From: Dipetalonema caudispina
Lineage: Eukaryota > Nematoda > Chromadorea > Rhabditida > Onchocercidae
Direction of reading: 5' to 3'
Assembly: GCA_013365325.1 (NCBI GenBank)
Contig: JABVXV010000045.1
Location: 186,001 to 250,000 of the forward strand
DNA: 64,000 nt
Part shown: positions 10,745 through 25,089 of the stretch, piece after piece
Layout of the letters: the number at the start of each line of letters is the position of its first letter
Position numbering within the stretch: position 1 is the first letter of the stretch
Position numbers and translations under genes: made by a program
Notes under the pieces: generated by a model
What the model saw: the letters and a program-made list of their open reading frames with translations, nothing else
Told to the model about the DNA's origin: nothing
Databases searched by the model: none

Positions 10745-13700
10745 ATGGCGGTGAATGGTTTCTACGTAGTTCAGGGTGAAGCCAATGCTGTAGTAGCATT
10801 ATTGAAGAAAGCACACCGAAATTGGTCTCATCATCAACAGCAGATCCATTTAGGACACTCATTGCTCGATGAAACCGATCCGTTGTTGAGAAATTTCGCT
10901 GATCTGAGGGATGTTTTCAATTCCGTAAGTCTACATACATTTGAAATTTTTATCTTACTAACTTAATTCGGATTTCGAATATTTTCCAGTTTAGATCAGC
11001 GAGTGGGAGATTGCAGGAACAAATCCACTTCTTTTTTTTTTGTTTTGTACACTCATTACATTTGTATTTTTATTGGCGAAAGGGTAAAGAGGGTTGCCGT
11101 CTTCAATTTACTATTTATTTTCGAATATGTCCGGATGTTTAGATCTTTTTATTCGTGTGAATAGCGAAGCAAAGCAATGAAAATCGGTGGACGAATAATA
11201 GGTGGATGTAATGTCAGTCCGTAATTAGAGATCATTTTAGAGATCTTTTAGACATAAGTTATTTGTATCTCGTTGCTTAATTATATACCAAAGATTAAAA
11301 CATCCGTAAAATTGATTTTAAAATCTTTCATGTTTGAGTAACAAATGCTCTTTATATTCTTTAAATTCTGAAATTTATAAACATAACCTTTTTAATGTTG
11401 ACAACCTACTATGAATATTATAATTAAGGTAAATGATTTATCGGATATGAATCCAGACACGTATCTAAGTCCATTTCTGGATGTAATACGCTCTGATCAA
11501 ACCAATGGTCCAGTAACGGCACAAGCTTTGTCATCCGTTGCAAAATTCCTTAGTTATGGATTGATTGATAGTTCAAGGTTATTTTTTACCTTCATTTTAA
11601 TTCAGTTCAGTTTTCATGACATTCTTTCAAATTTATGATCTCTAAGGTTGTTTACTGTTGCTTGCCAGAGATTGTAAATATTGCAGTATCAAAGCTTCAA
11701 ATGCTGTAGAAAATATCGCGGATGCCGTTACGCATGCAAAATTTATTGGTAGTGCTGACAGTGGCAGAGATGAAGTCGTTCTGTTAAAAATTCTTCAGGT
11801 TATTTGAATTTATGATTTTCTGAGGAAGAATTTCAATTTTTCAGTGTTCCCAGTAGCACTGGAGAATTCTTCTGTTGTAATTTCCATCATAATTGAGAAG
11901 TTATTTACTTTTAAAGTAAAGGAAAGTTATTTACCTATTTTTAAATAAAAGTTATTTACCCACTGAACAAACATAGTGGTATGGTGGTTTTCATTTCAAA
12001 CAGTAAAAACTGCTATTTTACTACTGGTATTTAAAATCTCAGTTTTTCTTATTTCTCCAGGTGCTGCGTACTCTTTTGCTTACACCAGTTGGACGGTTGT
12101 TGTCCAATGAAAGCGTTTGCGAAATGATGCAAAGTTGCTTTCGGATCAGTTTTGAACCTGCTTTGAGTGAACTTTTACGTGAAGTTGCTGAAGCTACCTT
12201 ATCAGATATGACGCAGCTGTTATTCACAAGGCTACCTACATTTCAAGAAGATATTCGTCATCCTTACATTCGAAAACTGGTACTAATCTTCGAATTTACA
12301 TTGTTTATTAAATCTTTTCCGGATTCTCCACATAAATTATGTGCCTAATGCTAGTATAATTAATAACTTTCAGATCAAAATTGTTTGATGGCGTCCAGAG
12401 ATGATTTGTTCATCTTTTTAGACTCGTAAATTTAGGAAAATTTCTAGGTGAGCATACAGAATTAAGCTGTTCCATACCATAATAATTTGTGAAGAGTATT
12501 AGCCCATTTCTATGGGATTTCAAAAATGTTATCTAAGGGCTTGAAAGGATTTGAATTTGTGTCATTTAAGTGTTGAATTCTAATTTTGGTTTCTGTCTTT
12601 CAGGTGAAACGTGCTGGTCATTTAGCGGGAAAGAGAAAGAGGCGAAAAACGTACTTTAATGATATTGTTAAGAATGAGAAAGGAGAAAAAGATAGCATTG
12701 AAAACGATATTCCAGTAGCTAGACAAGTTAGATACACTTTTTTTTTCATTTCTTTTTAATATTTGAAATATTGGATTGGATATTAAGGATACCCACTCTT
12801 TTATTGCTTCTTTTTTACATGCTTCTTTAAACTAACATGGAATTTCTGAAATTAAGTATCCTTAATTAGCATTGACTTTTTTCATCATTGTATGATCGAA
12901 TTTAGCCGAAGAAAAGTATGGAGTTGATACGGGAAGAAAATAGTCATAAAAGTGGTGACGGTGTCGAATTGCCGCAGAATGCTGATCTATCAAATTCGAT
13001 CGAAGTAGTGCCACTTTTGCAGGGTAAGAATGATGGAAAGCTGAATGGTGATAATCTTCAAGCCACTGTTATCGATGAAGCAGAAACAAGTAAATTTCTA
13101 AAATATTTTATACTATTGAAATACTAGTGAAATGTAATGCCCATTCATATCATTGCATTACTAGGGAAGAAGTAATATAAAAATAAAGTGTGGCATGAAA
13201 TGTATGTCGTGTCTAGAAGTAGTTGACTACTCTGAGGATCTTAGAAAAACCGAAGACCTGAAGTTATAAAATGTATTTTCTAAATTGTGTTTCATGACTG
13301 CTTTTAGCTTCCGTAAAATTTTTTTTTAATTTCAAATTTTCTGATAATTCTGCCGGATGTGGAATTATCAAGCTTGAAATTCATTCACCCTTATTTCCTG
13401 AAAATCATTTCTAAAACATAAGTAATGTGGTGATTGAATTTCGTAATTTCATTTTTATTTTACAGTTGGTAGCGATTCTCATCAATATTTGACGAAACAG
13501 CCCGATGAGCGTTATGGCGCTGCTGTTAGTGATCTATCTAGAGAACCTTTCGAAGCAGTAAGACTTGATTCAGATGATGGTGTTGTGCCAGATAATGATG
13601 ATGTTAGTTACAGATTATTTCTCTTGAAATGCTACTGATTTCTAATGTATCAATACATGTTGGTCGGGAGATCTGTGGTAAGTTCTCAATTAACCCATCT

Positions 13701-16700
13701 TTAATGTATTTTTTTGTTGATCGATTTAATATTTAACAGTTTTGAAGTTTGCAGAGTTCTGCATCATCCGAGGAAGAAAATATTGAAAAGGGACGAGTGG
13801 TTAGAAAAAGGATAAAAAGTGCTGAAGAGATAGTAAATCCAGTATCTGATTTCGAAAAGGTAATTTTACTGCTTTTTTTTTTGGAGAAATTAGCAAGTAC
13901 GACATGAATCTATGAAAGGGACTAAGATTATTTGATTTCAGGAAAATTGTGTGTTAAATGATGAAAAACCGGCATCATTCACCGAGACAGTAGCTCCAAA
14001 CCCAACTGCTCACATACCATATGGTATACCATGTGTCCGTGAATTACTGAGGTTGGCAAATGCTGATTATTAGTTCTAGTTGTAAAAAGATTGCTGATTA
14101 TTATTTCTGGTTGTAAAAATTCCAGTTACCAAAAAACTAAAAGTGTACTTTTGGATAAAAGCAAATGTCTCAGGATAAAAATTAAATGAGACAAACTGAG
14201 TAAACGGTGAGTCCCCAACCTGCCAAATTGAAATTGAGGAAAAGTTGCAGTTGGTTATTTGAGCATATATCAAGAAAAGCATTTATCCTGTCACGGAATT
14301 CTCAATGGCATATATTTTGGCGAACTGTTTGGTTTACCATGTTTTCGGAACTTCATTAAATTATTGCCAACGAAACAAGGAACACTATAACTTTTGGTGT
14401 GAACTTTACTAAAGACTTTGAAGTTCGATTTTTTTACAGGTTTTTAATTGCTCTAACTAATCCACTGGATCGTGCCAACACGGAATCAATGATTTTGATG
14501 GCATTAAATTTGCTCACCGTTGCATTGGAGGCTGGTGCCGATCATGTCCGTAGTTTTTCGTTGCTGATGCCACTGGTGAAAAATGAACTTTGTCGTGCGC
14601 TGTTACAAGTATTATTCACTATCTTCAAATTTGAATAATTTAAATCATAATTTAAAGTATTAAAAACATAAATGACTGTTATTCGTTGTGTCGCAATTTT
14701 CCATAACATAACGGGAAGTCGCTACTAATTGGAAGCTGCTACGAACAATTATTTGTTCACATTTACAATTATTAATTCGTCCAAACGTAATATGGTATTC
14801 GTCGGAACTTCGTTAAACCTTCAAATTACATGTCATAATACAACTAAAAGTGAATGCTAGATTTGGAGCTGTCATATTCGTTTTTAGCTTTTGGATACCG
14901 AAAAATTACCCGTGTTCGCTGCAGCGAATCGTGTCTGCTTTTTGTTGTTTGAGGGTCTTCGTTCAGACTTGAAATTCCAGCTTGAAATGTATTTCCTAAA
15001 ATTGCAATCAATCGTAACTAATGAGCAGGTACTATTTGTACTTTATATTTCGAAGCTTTCCCATCATTTTTGTTTCGAAAAACTGGCATATAAAAGATTA
15101 ATAATATATTTCATTTCGAAGATTTGGCATGTACAAATGAAATTTTTCGGCATTTCAGACTCGTATTAGTTATGAACAGAAAGAAATGGCATTGGAAAGT
15201 ATTGTACAGTTATGGCGTATAGCGGGACTAGTTACGGAAATTTATTTGAATTACGATTGCGATTTGTACTGCTCAAATCTTTTTGAAGATCTTACTAAGG
15301 TATTTACCTTTTTTCTCATATTTATTTCTTGAACTCATTCATTTTACCGTACAGTACGGAATTTCATAATTTCAAATATAAAAGACTAGGTTTTGTATTT
15401 CACTACTTTAAGCTTCTTCTTGAAAATGCGTTTCCTGTCCTGGGCCTACGTTCTATCAATTTACTGTCGCTGGATGGTTTGCTGACTGTAATTGATACGA
15501 TTGATAATAACTGTGTGTACAGGCAGGCTGGTGTTGTTCATCAAAAAACTACTGTTTCAACGTAGGTTCAGTTTGTTACATAAATAGGAATTGACATTGT
15601 CTGATATAAGTCTATTTGTTGAATCATTGTTGTTTATCATCGCGTTTTTCTAAATTGTTATGGAATTTTTAGTTCGATACCGTCACAGTTGCACTTACCA
15701 GCTATTAGTGGATATTCTTTTGGGAGACAGAGTGCGATCGATGAAACTTTATGTAGGTTATTAAAGTAGACATCATAATGATGTGCATATGTGAAAGGCT
15801 TGCTAAAATCGGAAGGAATTTGCCTAGTAAATGTTATACTTTTTTATTTAAAAAGCAGATATAACGATGTGTTATAAACGTCTTTAAAGTTACATATGTT
15901 CCAGTCGTGGCAAGTCAAATTTGGGTCAAATAAGCTGGTATATTATTGATAGCGAAAATTACTGAAGTTTTACTGTTAAAGTTAGAATTTGTTCTTTAGA
16001 TTTTTGATAATTAACCCTTCACAATACAATTTTTTTAAAGCAGTTACTGCGGCTGGAAGGGCAGCACTTTTCGAAACCTTTTTACCTTCTACGGCATTGC
16101 ACGCAAATCGAATGGCTCCTTCGTCTTGCCTTCCATCAATTATAGAAGTTATCGAAAGGAAAAAGAAAAAACGAATTATTACGGAAGCGACGGAATTTTT
16201 CAATCAGGATCCAAAGAAAGGTTTTCGATTTGATCAAAAAATTAAGTTTAAAGTGGTGATTTGAAGTCAGGCAGTTGGAATAGTATATAACTGGGGAAAT
16301 TTTTGTAGGAATTGAATTCCTTAAAGAGAAGAGGATTTTAAAATCACCACTGGATCCTGTAGATGTCGTAGCGTGGTTAAAAGAGAATCCACGCCTCGAT
16401 AAAAAGCGGATTGCCGATTACATCTGCAGGTTTGTTATATTTCAGGATTTCTAATACAGTTTGCATGTTTCTGATTTATTATGACTCAAGATTTATAGAT
16501 AATGAAGTTTGGCAAACTCATGAATGAGATCATTAAGTCAGTTTGCTGGTAGTATCCATGAAACGAATCAGCAGCATTTCTGATTGAAGTTTTTGTTAGG
16601 TTATCGATATGGATTGTAACTGGGGACGATTAGGTGGAGAGAGAGAAATTCAGAAAGTATGATATGTAATGAAGCCTTCCATAATGAACAGATATGGAAC

Positions 16701-18732
16701 TTTTTAAACTTACTGCTTACCATTCTATATCTAAACTGCAGCCGAAAAAATGCCGCCGTATTGGATGCGTTTGTTCGATCATTCCCATTCGGAAATACCC
16801 GTTTGGATGACGCTTTACGTATGTTTCTGGAAACATTTCGGTTACCCGGAGAAGCTGCAGAAATCTCGATGGTAATGCAGCATTTTGCAGGTTAATGATG
16901 CTAGATGTTTATTAAAGCCACAAATGTTTGTTAAAACTTGAATAATTTACCTTTCGGTTTTCGTAAACAACGTATTTCACCAACTTATAATAAATTTTCA
17001 TTTCTCAATAATTTCAAACAAATTTTTCACCAGATAAATATTTGGTTTGTAAAATTCTAGAGGCAGTGAATAAAGTCCAGGCTTATCCTCTAAGTTTTAT
17101 GTCTTTATTAGATTTGTTGAGAATTCTGTTTATGTACACAAATTAAATTAATTTGATTTTCATTTTTCTAATTAAAGTGGGGTTCATGCCGATATGATTT
17201 AAAATTATAATATTTTCATGCTGGAATTATTTTTGTCAGATGATTGTTCGTTTAATTTCTTACTATTTTACTAAAACTTTAAGTTAGCCTAGAACTCCAT
17301 CGTTGGTGGCCACATTGTTATTAGCTACCATCCTCTTTTAGCATTTCGTTCGTGTTATCATCTTTTTCTGAATGTTCAGATCACTGGTACATCTCAAATG
17401 GTGAACCTTTCAACCACGTCGATGCAGCATTCACATTAGCTTATGCTGTCATTATGCTCAACACTGATCAACACAATCCACAGGTGTTTTTCTTATTCTC
17501 TTTATTTTAAAATTTGTTAAAAAACAAAACAAAAGGCAGATGGGTTTGGTTTTTAGTGTAATTAATCAGTTGTTTGAAATTATCCAGTTCAGTGCATTAA
17601 GAATTATATGAAAATATCCCTTCATGTATATATGAAAATATGATTTTAGGTGAGGAGAAATCAGCGGCCCATGCAAGCGGAATGTTTCAAGCGGAATTTA
17701 TCAGGTACTAACGGTGGCCAAGATTTCGACCCTGCAATGTTGGATGAAATGTACAATGCTATCAGGCATGTGTGATAATACTTAACTTGAAGTTTGAACA
17801 GGAGAAGACTGGATCTGGTGCAGAATATTAAATAGATTTGATATTAGTGGATGGTGTCCAATCTTGAAAGCTTTTTCAGAAATGAGGAAATTGTGATGCC
17901 TGCTGAGCAAGTTGGAATTGTAAAGGAAAATTATCTATGGAAGGTAAATTTCTATAACTGATAAGACAGAATAAATACCTTTAAAGTAGAAGTTTCTGTA
18001 ATTGATATGATAAATAATTTGAATTAAAAGATGCTATTAAGGGATGATAGGAATGGAAGCAGATTTGAAAAGCTATCTAAATCATTTTTAATGCTTAGGT
18101 GTAAGAAAATTAATTTGAAAAAATTTATGGAAACCATGCTTTGGCTTTCGATATATTTGTAATGTTGGAGTATGGAAGACTGTTAAAGCATAATGGTGAT
18201 GTTCGTAAGAAGGAAAAAATACATTTTGAATTATGTTTTTTTTAACAATGGGTTAAATTTTTTAGGTTTTATTGCGACGTGGTGAGACAAAAGAAGGTGA
18301 ATTCATTCATGTACCAGCAGGATGGAATGATCATGATTTGTTTAGTATCACTTGGGGTCCCGCTTCTGCAGCCTTATCATTTGTATTTGACAAGAGCGGA
18401 AGAGACACCATTTTACAGGTATAAAAAATTAATGGTCTTATAATCAATAGAATTTTTCCTTCTTTGAACATTTAGGTAGGTTTGAAGAAGTTATTCAAAT
18501 GGCTATTTCAGAAAGTGCTGAATGGATATCGCAAGTGTGCATCCATTGCTGCACATTATGGAATGAGCGATGTTTTCGACAATTTAATTATTCATTTGTG
18601 CAAATTTTCTACTTTAATGTCCACAAATGAAGGTAAAATAGTCTATCAGAAATGTCACTTCTTTGGTTTGGAAGAACTGGATAAGGACTGAAAGGAAAGA
18701 AACCAGAAGATTAGGGATGGGAATTTTGTAAT

Positions 18733-18768
<36 letters not shown>

Positions 18769-21700
18769 CACAATAGTACTGGTTTGTTTATTATTGTAAT
18801 TTGTAGGTAATCCAGGGCAGAATTTGGAAATCCAACAAAATGGAGTTTTGAATGAAAATTTCAATCAGAGTGCGGAACAGATTGCAATTGCTTTCGGTGA
18901 AAATGCAAAAGCACAAATGGCCGCAAGAACTATGTTTCAGCTAGTCCATACTCATGGTGATATTCTTCGAGAGGTGTAATCAAGTTCATTGCATGCGTGG
19001 TTTTGAATTTTCCTTAAATATTTGTTGTAGCACAAATATTTCTTTAATGAATGATCCTTATTGAATTATAGGGCTGGAAAAATGTGCTCGACAGTATTTT
19101 GCGCTTATTCCATGCCCGTTTGTTGCCTACTACAATAACGGAAGTGGAGGACTTTGTAGATAGTAAAGGATGGGTTTCAATACAGCGAACACCGCCGCCG
19201 TAAGCCTCGTTATGTAAATCATAAATACAGCTAAAGTGGATTTAATCGATTTCTCAGCCAGTAACTGATCTACTTGTTTTTCTTTCATGAAGTTTTGCAG
19301 AAAGTTGTCGACAAACCGAAACGATTCTAGTTTGCTTAGCTGGCTTGGACTTGGATCGAACTATGACAATAAGGAATCTACGCCAACTCCTGATCAGCAA
19401 CAACTGATCAAGGTAGATTTCGCGTTTAGTCTTCTTTTTCCTCACGTTTTGAATCGTTTCGAATATTTACAAATGACTTTCGGCTCTCGAACTGTGAAAT
19501 CAAAGTAAGATTGGAAATTACAAATCATGCAGATGGCTCAAGAAGTGATAGCTGAATGTCATCCGGAACAACTCATCGTTGATGGCAAATATCTCACCTC
19601 ATCTGCACTTTCTGAGCTAATCAGTACAATTATTCACGCATCTAAAAATGTTGCTCATACCGAAATGGATAAAGATGAACCTATAGCAAGGAAATTGAAA
19701 GAACAGGTTACCGTTTCGAGTGAAATATTTTTGTGTTTCTTGACCTTTATTTTGTATTTCTCAGATTTCTTAGTTTTAATTACATTCCCAAAATTTTGCA
19801 AATGATAAGCCATCATAGTTTGTTATCAGTTTGAGCTACACATTTCGAAATATTCTTATTCTCTCTCCAAGCAGAAGATCATGAATATGTCTTTCAAATT
19901 CGTTTCACTATATTTTCTATAAAATCTCTATGCATGTAACTACCAGAATATTTTTTTAGGATGAGGATGCACTCGTACTTTACATGGAAATGATGGTTAG
20001 CATAGCCCTGGAAAATAAGGATCGCCTATCTCAAATATGGACACCAATCAAACAGCATTTGCAGTGGCTTATGAGTAATTTTGGTCGGAATCCGTTAGTT
20101 GTGGAGAGGGCTGTTGTTGGCTTGTTAAGGATTGCGAACAGGAATTTGTATCATCTTAAGGACGATATCGCTGATGAAGTGCTTCAATCTTTAGGGATTC
20201 TGCTGGTTTATCTTTATGGCTTATTCTCGAAATTAAACAGCTGATCCAATTTATCAACCTAGTATTGAAAGTCAATTCATATGGTCTGTAATTAGAGTCA
20301 TTTTTGTTTCAGAGACTGCCACCTCCAGCTATGTTCATGTTTTCTCGGCAAATTGCGTATGGCTTACATGAATTATTGCGTACAAATGCTGCGAATGTGC
20401 ATCGGCGCGAACATTGGGCAGTTCTTTTTGGATTAATGGAAGCCGCAGGAGCGGGTGTCTGCCCAGAGGATTTCAATACGCAGCTTGATGCCGTAAGTTA
20501 CTGGTTATGCATTTTTTTTTTTTTTTTCAGATTTTCAGCTATTTTATTTGTTATGATTCGTAAAGTTTAGGATATCTCCTTCATAGCACTGCTACTTCTA
20601 ATAACATAAACTTTAACTTACATTTGTCTCTCACGGGTGTAAGCTAGTTCCTAATTATTTCCCTCATCTAAATTAGAGTTAATGACCAACAATTTTTGCA
20701 AATTTTTGTAGTTTTTAGGAATTCCAGCCTGCTTTATCTCAAAGGAAATCGAAAATCCTGAATCGACAAGTGCACAGTGATACAGAACCAAGTCTAAACC
20801 GTCCTCGAGTTGATAACACAATTGAAACAGTCTCTGTTGACAGAGGTTACACATCTGATGTCATTCAAGGTGTATATTATACTTCCCTTAGCTTTTGCTT
20901 AATATTTACCATTCATTTTTATTTTTATTGCAGTACCGTTAGTTTTTCTTATAAACCATAAATCCATGTGCAAAAATATTTTTGCAAAACTTATCGAATG
21001 GTATTTTGCAGAATCAGTATCATCCTTTTCGACTCTTTCGGGACATATTGATAGTACAGCTTCGTTATTAAAGGAGACAAGCACTGAATGGATACATGTT
21101 GAACACAAAGATGGTTTGTTTTAATTGTATGTGATGTCTTTTTGGGAAAGAAAATGAAGAGAAAGAGAGAAGAGAGCTGTCATTATTTCATTGCTAGTGT
21201 ATTTCTCTATGGTGTGTCGCTATTACTTAATTGTTGTTTTATTTGCATAAAGAAAAAATCAGTTGACAGTGTATCCATCCGGTCCTCTTTTTCCCTAATC
21301 TTTATTCGAGGACCATACTTCGTTTTGTTAAATATGTAGGTACGGTAGTCCTTTTGGCTTAGCATAAGATAATAGAGATTTCGAAGTGGATTCTTTCAGC
21401 TACACTTGCTGCGTTACAGCAGCAGCTCCAGCTTAAGCCAACTGGAAAACAGCATTTGTATTCGAGTATTTTCGATCGCGGTACTGTGGTATTGCGTACT
21501 AATCTCATCAGGTTATCTTTCAAAAATTCGCATTGCTTCAGTAACTTTACAAAAGAATATTTCAAATGTTAACTTTGCAATGCTTTAATTAAATTTTAAA
21601 GATAAATTATTTCATTTTAGACACGATCCTTTAGCTTTCCTCAAAGTGGGGGAAACGTTAGCATTTCTGGCTCGAGATGCAGCTCATATCACTCCAGACA

Positions 21701-24700
21701 ACTTTGATTCCTGTATAGAATGTCTGCGGTCATGTACCGAAGCTAGTCTGGATGGTGGAAGGTGTGCATATGTTTCATTCCTAGTTTTATCATGTGTAAT
21801 TTGGTAGAAAGTTCAAAATAATTAATTGTTTGTTTGGATGATTTTGTATCAGAAGTTTCAAACAAATTTCAAATGCTGCAGATATGCTGCTGGTCCGCTC
21901 AGTGGTGATGCTCAAAGTCATCTGCGAAGTGTTTTAAAGGATGAAAAGTCAAAGTATAGTGCTAAACAAGGTCATTTGGTTTGTTAAACACTATAGGAAC
22001 AACCCAGATGTTGTGAATGAATGGTTTACTTTGATGAAATTTAGCAGTTATTCCTTTAGCGGATAAGTGGAAATTTGCAAAGTGGAATTTATATTACAGA
22101 TAAAAGCAATCATATATACATGTCTCTGAAAGCCGGAAGTAACCACGAGGAAGAAGAAATGTCATCTCAAGCTGAGCCGCAAAAACTGTCAGCAAGCTAC
22201 CAGCAGGTCATATTTCAGTTTTGCTCTAGATAATTTGAAATGTTGACGAAAACCTGATCTATCTCATTCATCTAATCCCTCTAGCTTCTTTCATTTATAA
22301 AATGCTGTGGCTTTACTTTTTAAGAATAAAATGAATTATATAAATTGCTGTTTATGTCCTTTTCGTTGCATTCTATAGACTTATTGCATTTTTTTTTTTT
22401 ACAGATTGCCTTCCAGATACTTGACTTGTGTCATACATTACATGTGAGAGGCGCTACAATATATCGCAGTTGGGCAGATGGCAGAACTGGAGTGAGTTAT
22501 CTTTACCTTTTTTTGTCCGGGTATTAGTTAAGCCTGTTTGTTAAGTCATTTTAATTATTCAAACCATATACTGAACAAAAGCCACTGTTTAGCTGATGCA
22601 TTAATGTTTCAGATTGATGCAAGTTTACCAGCTCTGTGGAACCATTGTTGGCGGCCACTTTTGCAGTGCATAGCTCGTCTCTGCTGTGACTGTAGGCGTC
22701 AAATACGAACACAAGCGCTTAATTTCCTCGTTGTAAGTTTCTCATATTTTAACCGTCTACAAATTTTAAACATTAATTTGTCTCTAAATTTTTATAGCGG
22801 GCTTTTTTAATACCGGAAATGCAAGCAATGAAAGGTAAGCAATGGGAAGAGTGTTTTGGCGAAGTACTTTTCCCTTTGCTACAAAAATTGCTCGAAAATT
22901 TGTCACCAATGGATCCGATTGGAATGGAAGAGACACGAGTACGAGTTATGCAGCTCATTTCGAAAATTCTGCTCAATCATCTAACGTTGGTTTAAACTGC
23001 TTTATTTTGATATCTAATTAAAATTTGCCACAATTGTTCGGATTTGGGAACTGTAATATCAGGTGGCACTCTTCAATAATCTGATTCAATGTCCAGACGA
23101 AGTTAGAGTCATGAAGGTTTTCATCACTACTTAAAGTTATTGTAATATTTCTTTTCATCTTTTGAAATTTTTCCACTGTGCATTCTTTCATTATCACCAG
23201 GTCATTTTGTTACCTTAGTAAAATATTAGATGTCTTTGTTTACAGCCAAGTGGAGACTAGAAAGTTTTTCAGGCCTTTGAGTTTGTTGGCATCATTTCGA
23301 TCTCTGTGGTTACGTTTGCTGGATTATATGGATCAGTATCTTCATGCAGATCGCAGTGATCTTTTATCAGAAGCAATTCCGGAATCGTTGAAGAATATGA
23401 TTCTTGTCATGGATAATACTCAGATGTTTAATACAATACCTGATTTGTACGATATGACTGTTACGCGTATTGGTGCATTTTTGCCTGAGTTACTTGCTGA
23501 AGTGATGCCTGGCCCACCAAGAAGGTACTTTTGTTAATCTTAGTTCTGATTTATACATTAAGAATCTTACTGAAATTCTCGTTTCACTAAAGTTTTATTA
23601 ATGTTAAAGAGCTATTACACAATTTTTAGACTGGATTTACCTGACATAAAGTTACAAGAGACGTCAGAGTCACTTCATCAAAGCCGAAGCCTCGATATTA
23701 GTAATCTTGGCTCTGGAGAAATTGCGTCGATACTTCCTCAGCAGTTCAGTATTGATAGACAAGTACTGATCGCCCCACCAATCGCTTTAACTACGCAGTC
23801 ACATTCTCCAAATCCTGGTCAGATGGAACCTGAAAGTATTGTTCATAACAGCGGGACTTCGAGGTCTGCCAATTTATCAGAAGTTGCGGAGGAGATTCCG
23901 ATTCCAGAATTGGTACAGTTTACTTTCTTGGTGTACAACAATGTTGCCTAAGTTTAGCGCTGCATCTACCTATACATTTTTTCCAATGTTATGTAATGTA
24001 AAACGTTCTTTGGCAAACTGATGTGATAGTGATTTTACTTTTCTATTTTTAAATTTTATTTTATTTTTTCTGTGATGAACAGACATTCAAGTATTGAGAC
24101 AAGACAGAACGGTTTATTTGTTGGCAATATATAACTCTGAAGAAATCATTCAGATAACCACATATTTTACAGAAATGGTATGCCTGAAAGACACACAAAA
24201 ACTAAAGGCTTGTTGTGAAAATGAAATCCCCATTTCTGAATTACAATGATCGAATTCAAATTGAAAATTTTAAGTCACAAACACACCTAAACAAAATAAC
24301 ATCAAAAGGCCGCGGCAAAGAGACTATTCTCATATTCTTATTAGACCACTGTTAGATGGAATATTTCATCTTCTACATATAATGGATTACTTACAGGAAG
24401 AAGTAATTGTTCATCCCGGTGGTGCTTCTCCGCCCACGCAATCACACTTTGAAGTAAATTTGCAACCTTCGATACCATTTCCAAATGCAGAAACTGATGT
24501 CTGTAGTCGAGGTAGAAGAACATGTAATGAACAACTGCCAATTCAGCAGTTCTCGTGCCCTCAAACTGTGCAAATATGCAATACCAATTATCCTCGCGAT
24601 GCCGAAGAACTGACGAACGTGAGTGATGAAACGCAGTTTGCTATATCATCGTTGGAAACATTTCGGGTCTGTGTCGCTGTTATGAGCTATCTTTCAATGC

Positions 24701-25089
24701 AAACTGTTTTTGATAGTTTATTACAATCATGAAAAATTGCTTGAAAAGCTGAAGGATTGAAAACTCAAATTTAAAGTTACACATGAATTCTTCCTTAAAT
24801 ATTCATATAAAGCCAGCCGTATTTTGGCATTGCTCATTTTTACTGTTAAAATATCCCTTCCGTTCAGGTAGCGCCACCTCATTTATTGTATGCTCAGCAA
24901 CAGTTACAACGGCCACCAATTGTTGGCTCACAATCTTCACAAATCTCATATCAGTTGGCTTCTGTTCGGATGCCAATGATGATGACCATTGGTGGGTCTT
25001 TGGTCCCATCACCAAACAGTGCATTTTCACCTCCAGTATCTTCATCACTGCGATCCGTTGTTGAAGCATCGTCTCGATCTGAGGTATGA
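10745..25089 (+). CDS. gbf-1: GBF1-type Arf guanine-nucleotide exchange factor
   Basis: Forty-one exons assemble in phase into 6,108 coding bases, about 2,035 residues, slightly longer than human GBF1. The protein activates Arf GTPases at the cis-Golgi and ER-Golgi compartment and so drives COPI coat recruitment. The DCB domain is in exons at 10745-12279. An acidic, disordered linker spans 12604-14051. The HUS domain is in 14440-15561, with the HUS box NYDCD at about residues 580-584. Sec7 spans about residues 735-917 (16309-17943), with the catalytic glutamate in FRLPGE at about residue 810 and [13 protein letters not shown] in the next exon. HDS1-3 follow, with SAHYG-like [25 protein letters not shown] and [14 protein letters not shown]. 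The C-terminus is Pro/Gln/Ser-rich and ends at TGA 25089. The intron after 17765 begins with GC instead of GT. The start is the first ATG in a frame matching the family N-terminus. It appears intact. Confidence 0.95.
14061..14119. repeat. Tandem duplication in a gbf-1 intron
   Basis: TGCTGATTATTAGTTCTAGT plus TGTAAAAA (14061-14088) is repeated with two changes at 14092-14119, directly after the exon ending at 14051. Confidence 0.75.
16309..17943 (+). other. gbf-1: Sec7 catalytic domain exons of gbf-1
   Basis: Five exons, 16309-16429, 16742-16890, 17380-17483, 17650-17765 and 17880-17943, encode the Sec7 domain. Visible landmarks are ADYICSRKN, the glutamic-finger motif [30 protein letters not shown] and [10 protein letters not shown]. 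All core motifs are present, so exchange activity is expected. The missing GT donor between the last two exons is the only irregularity. Confidence 0.93.
18735..18769. repeat. Long poly-T run in a gbf-1 intron
   Basis: An uninterrupted T tract of about 35 bases lies in the intron between exons 18512-18632 and 18807-18973. A run this long is prone to length error in assembly. Confidence 0.85.
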
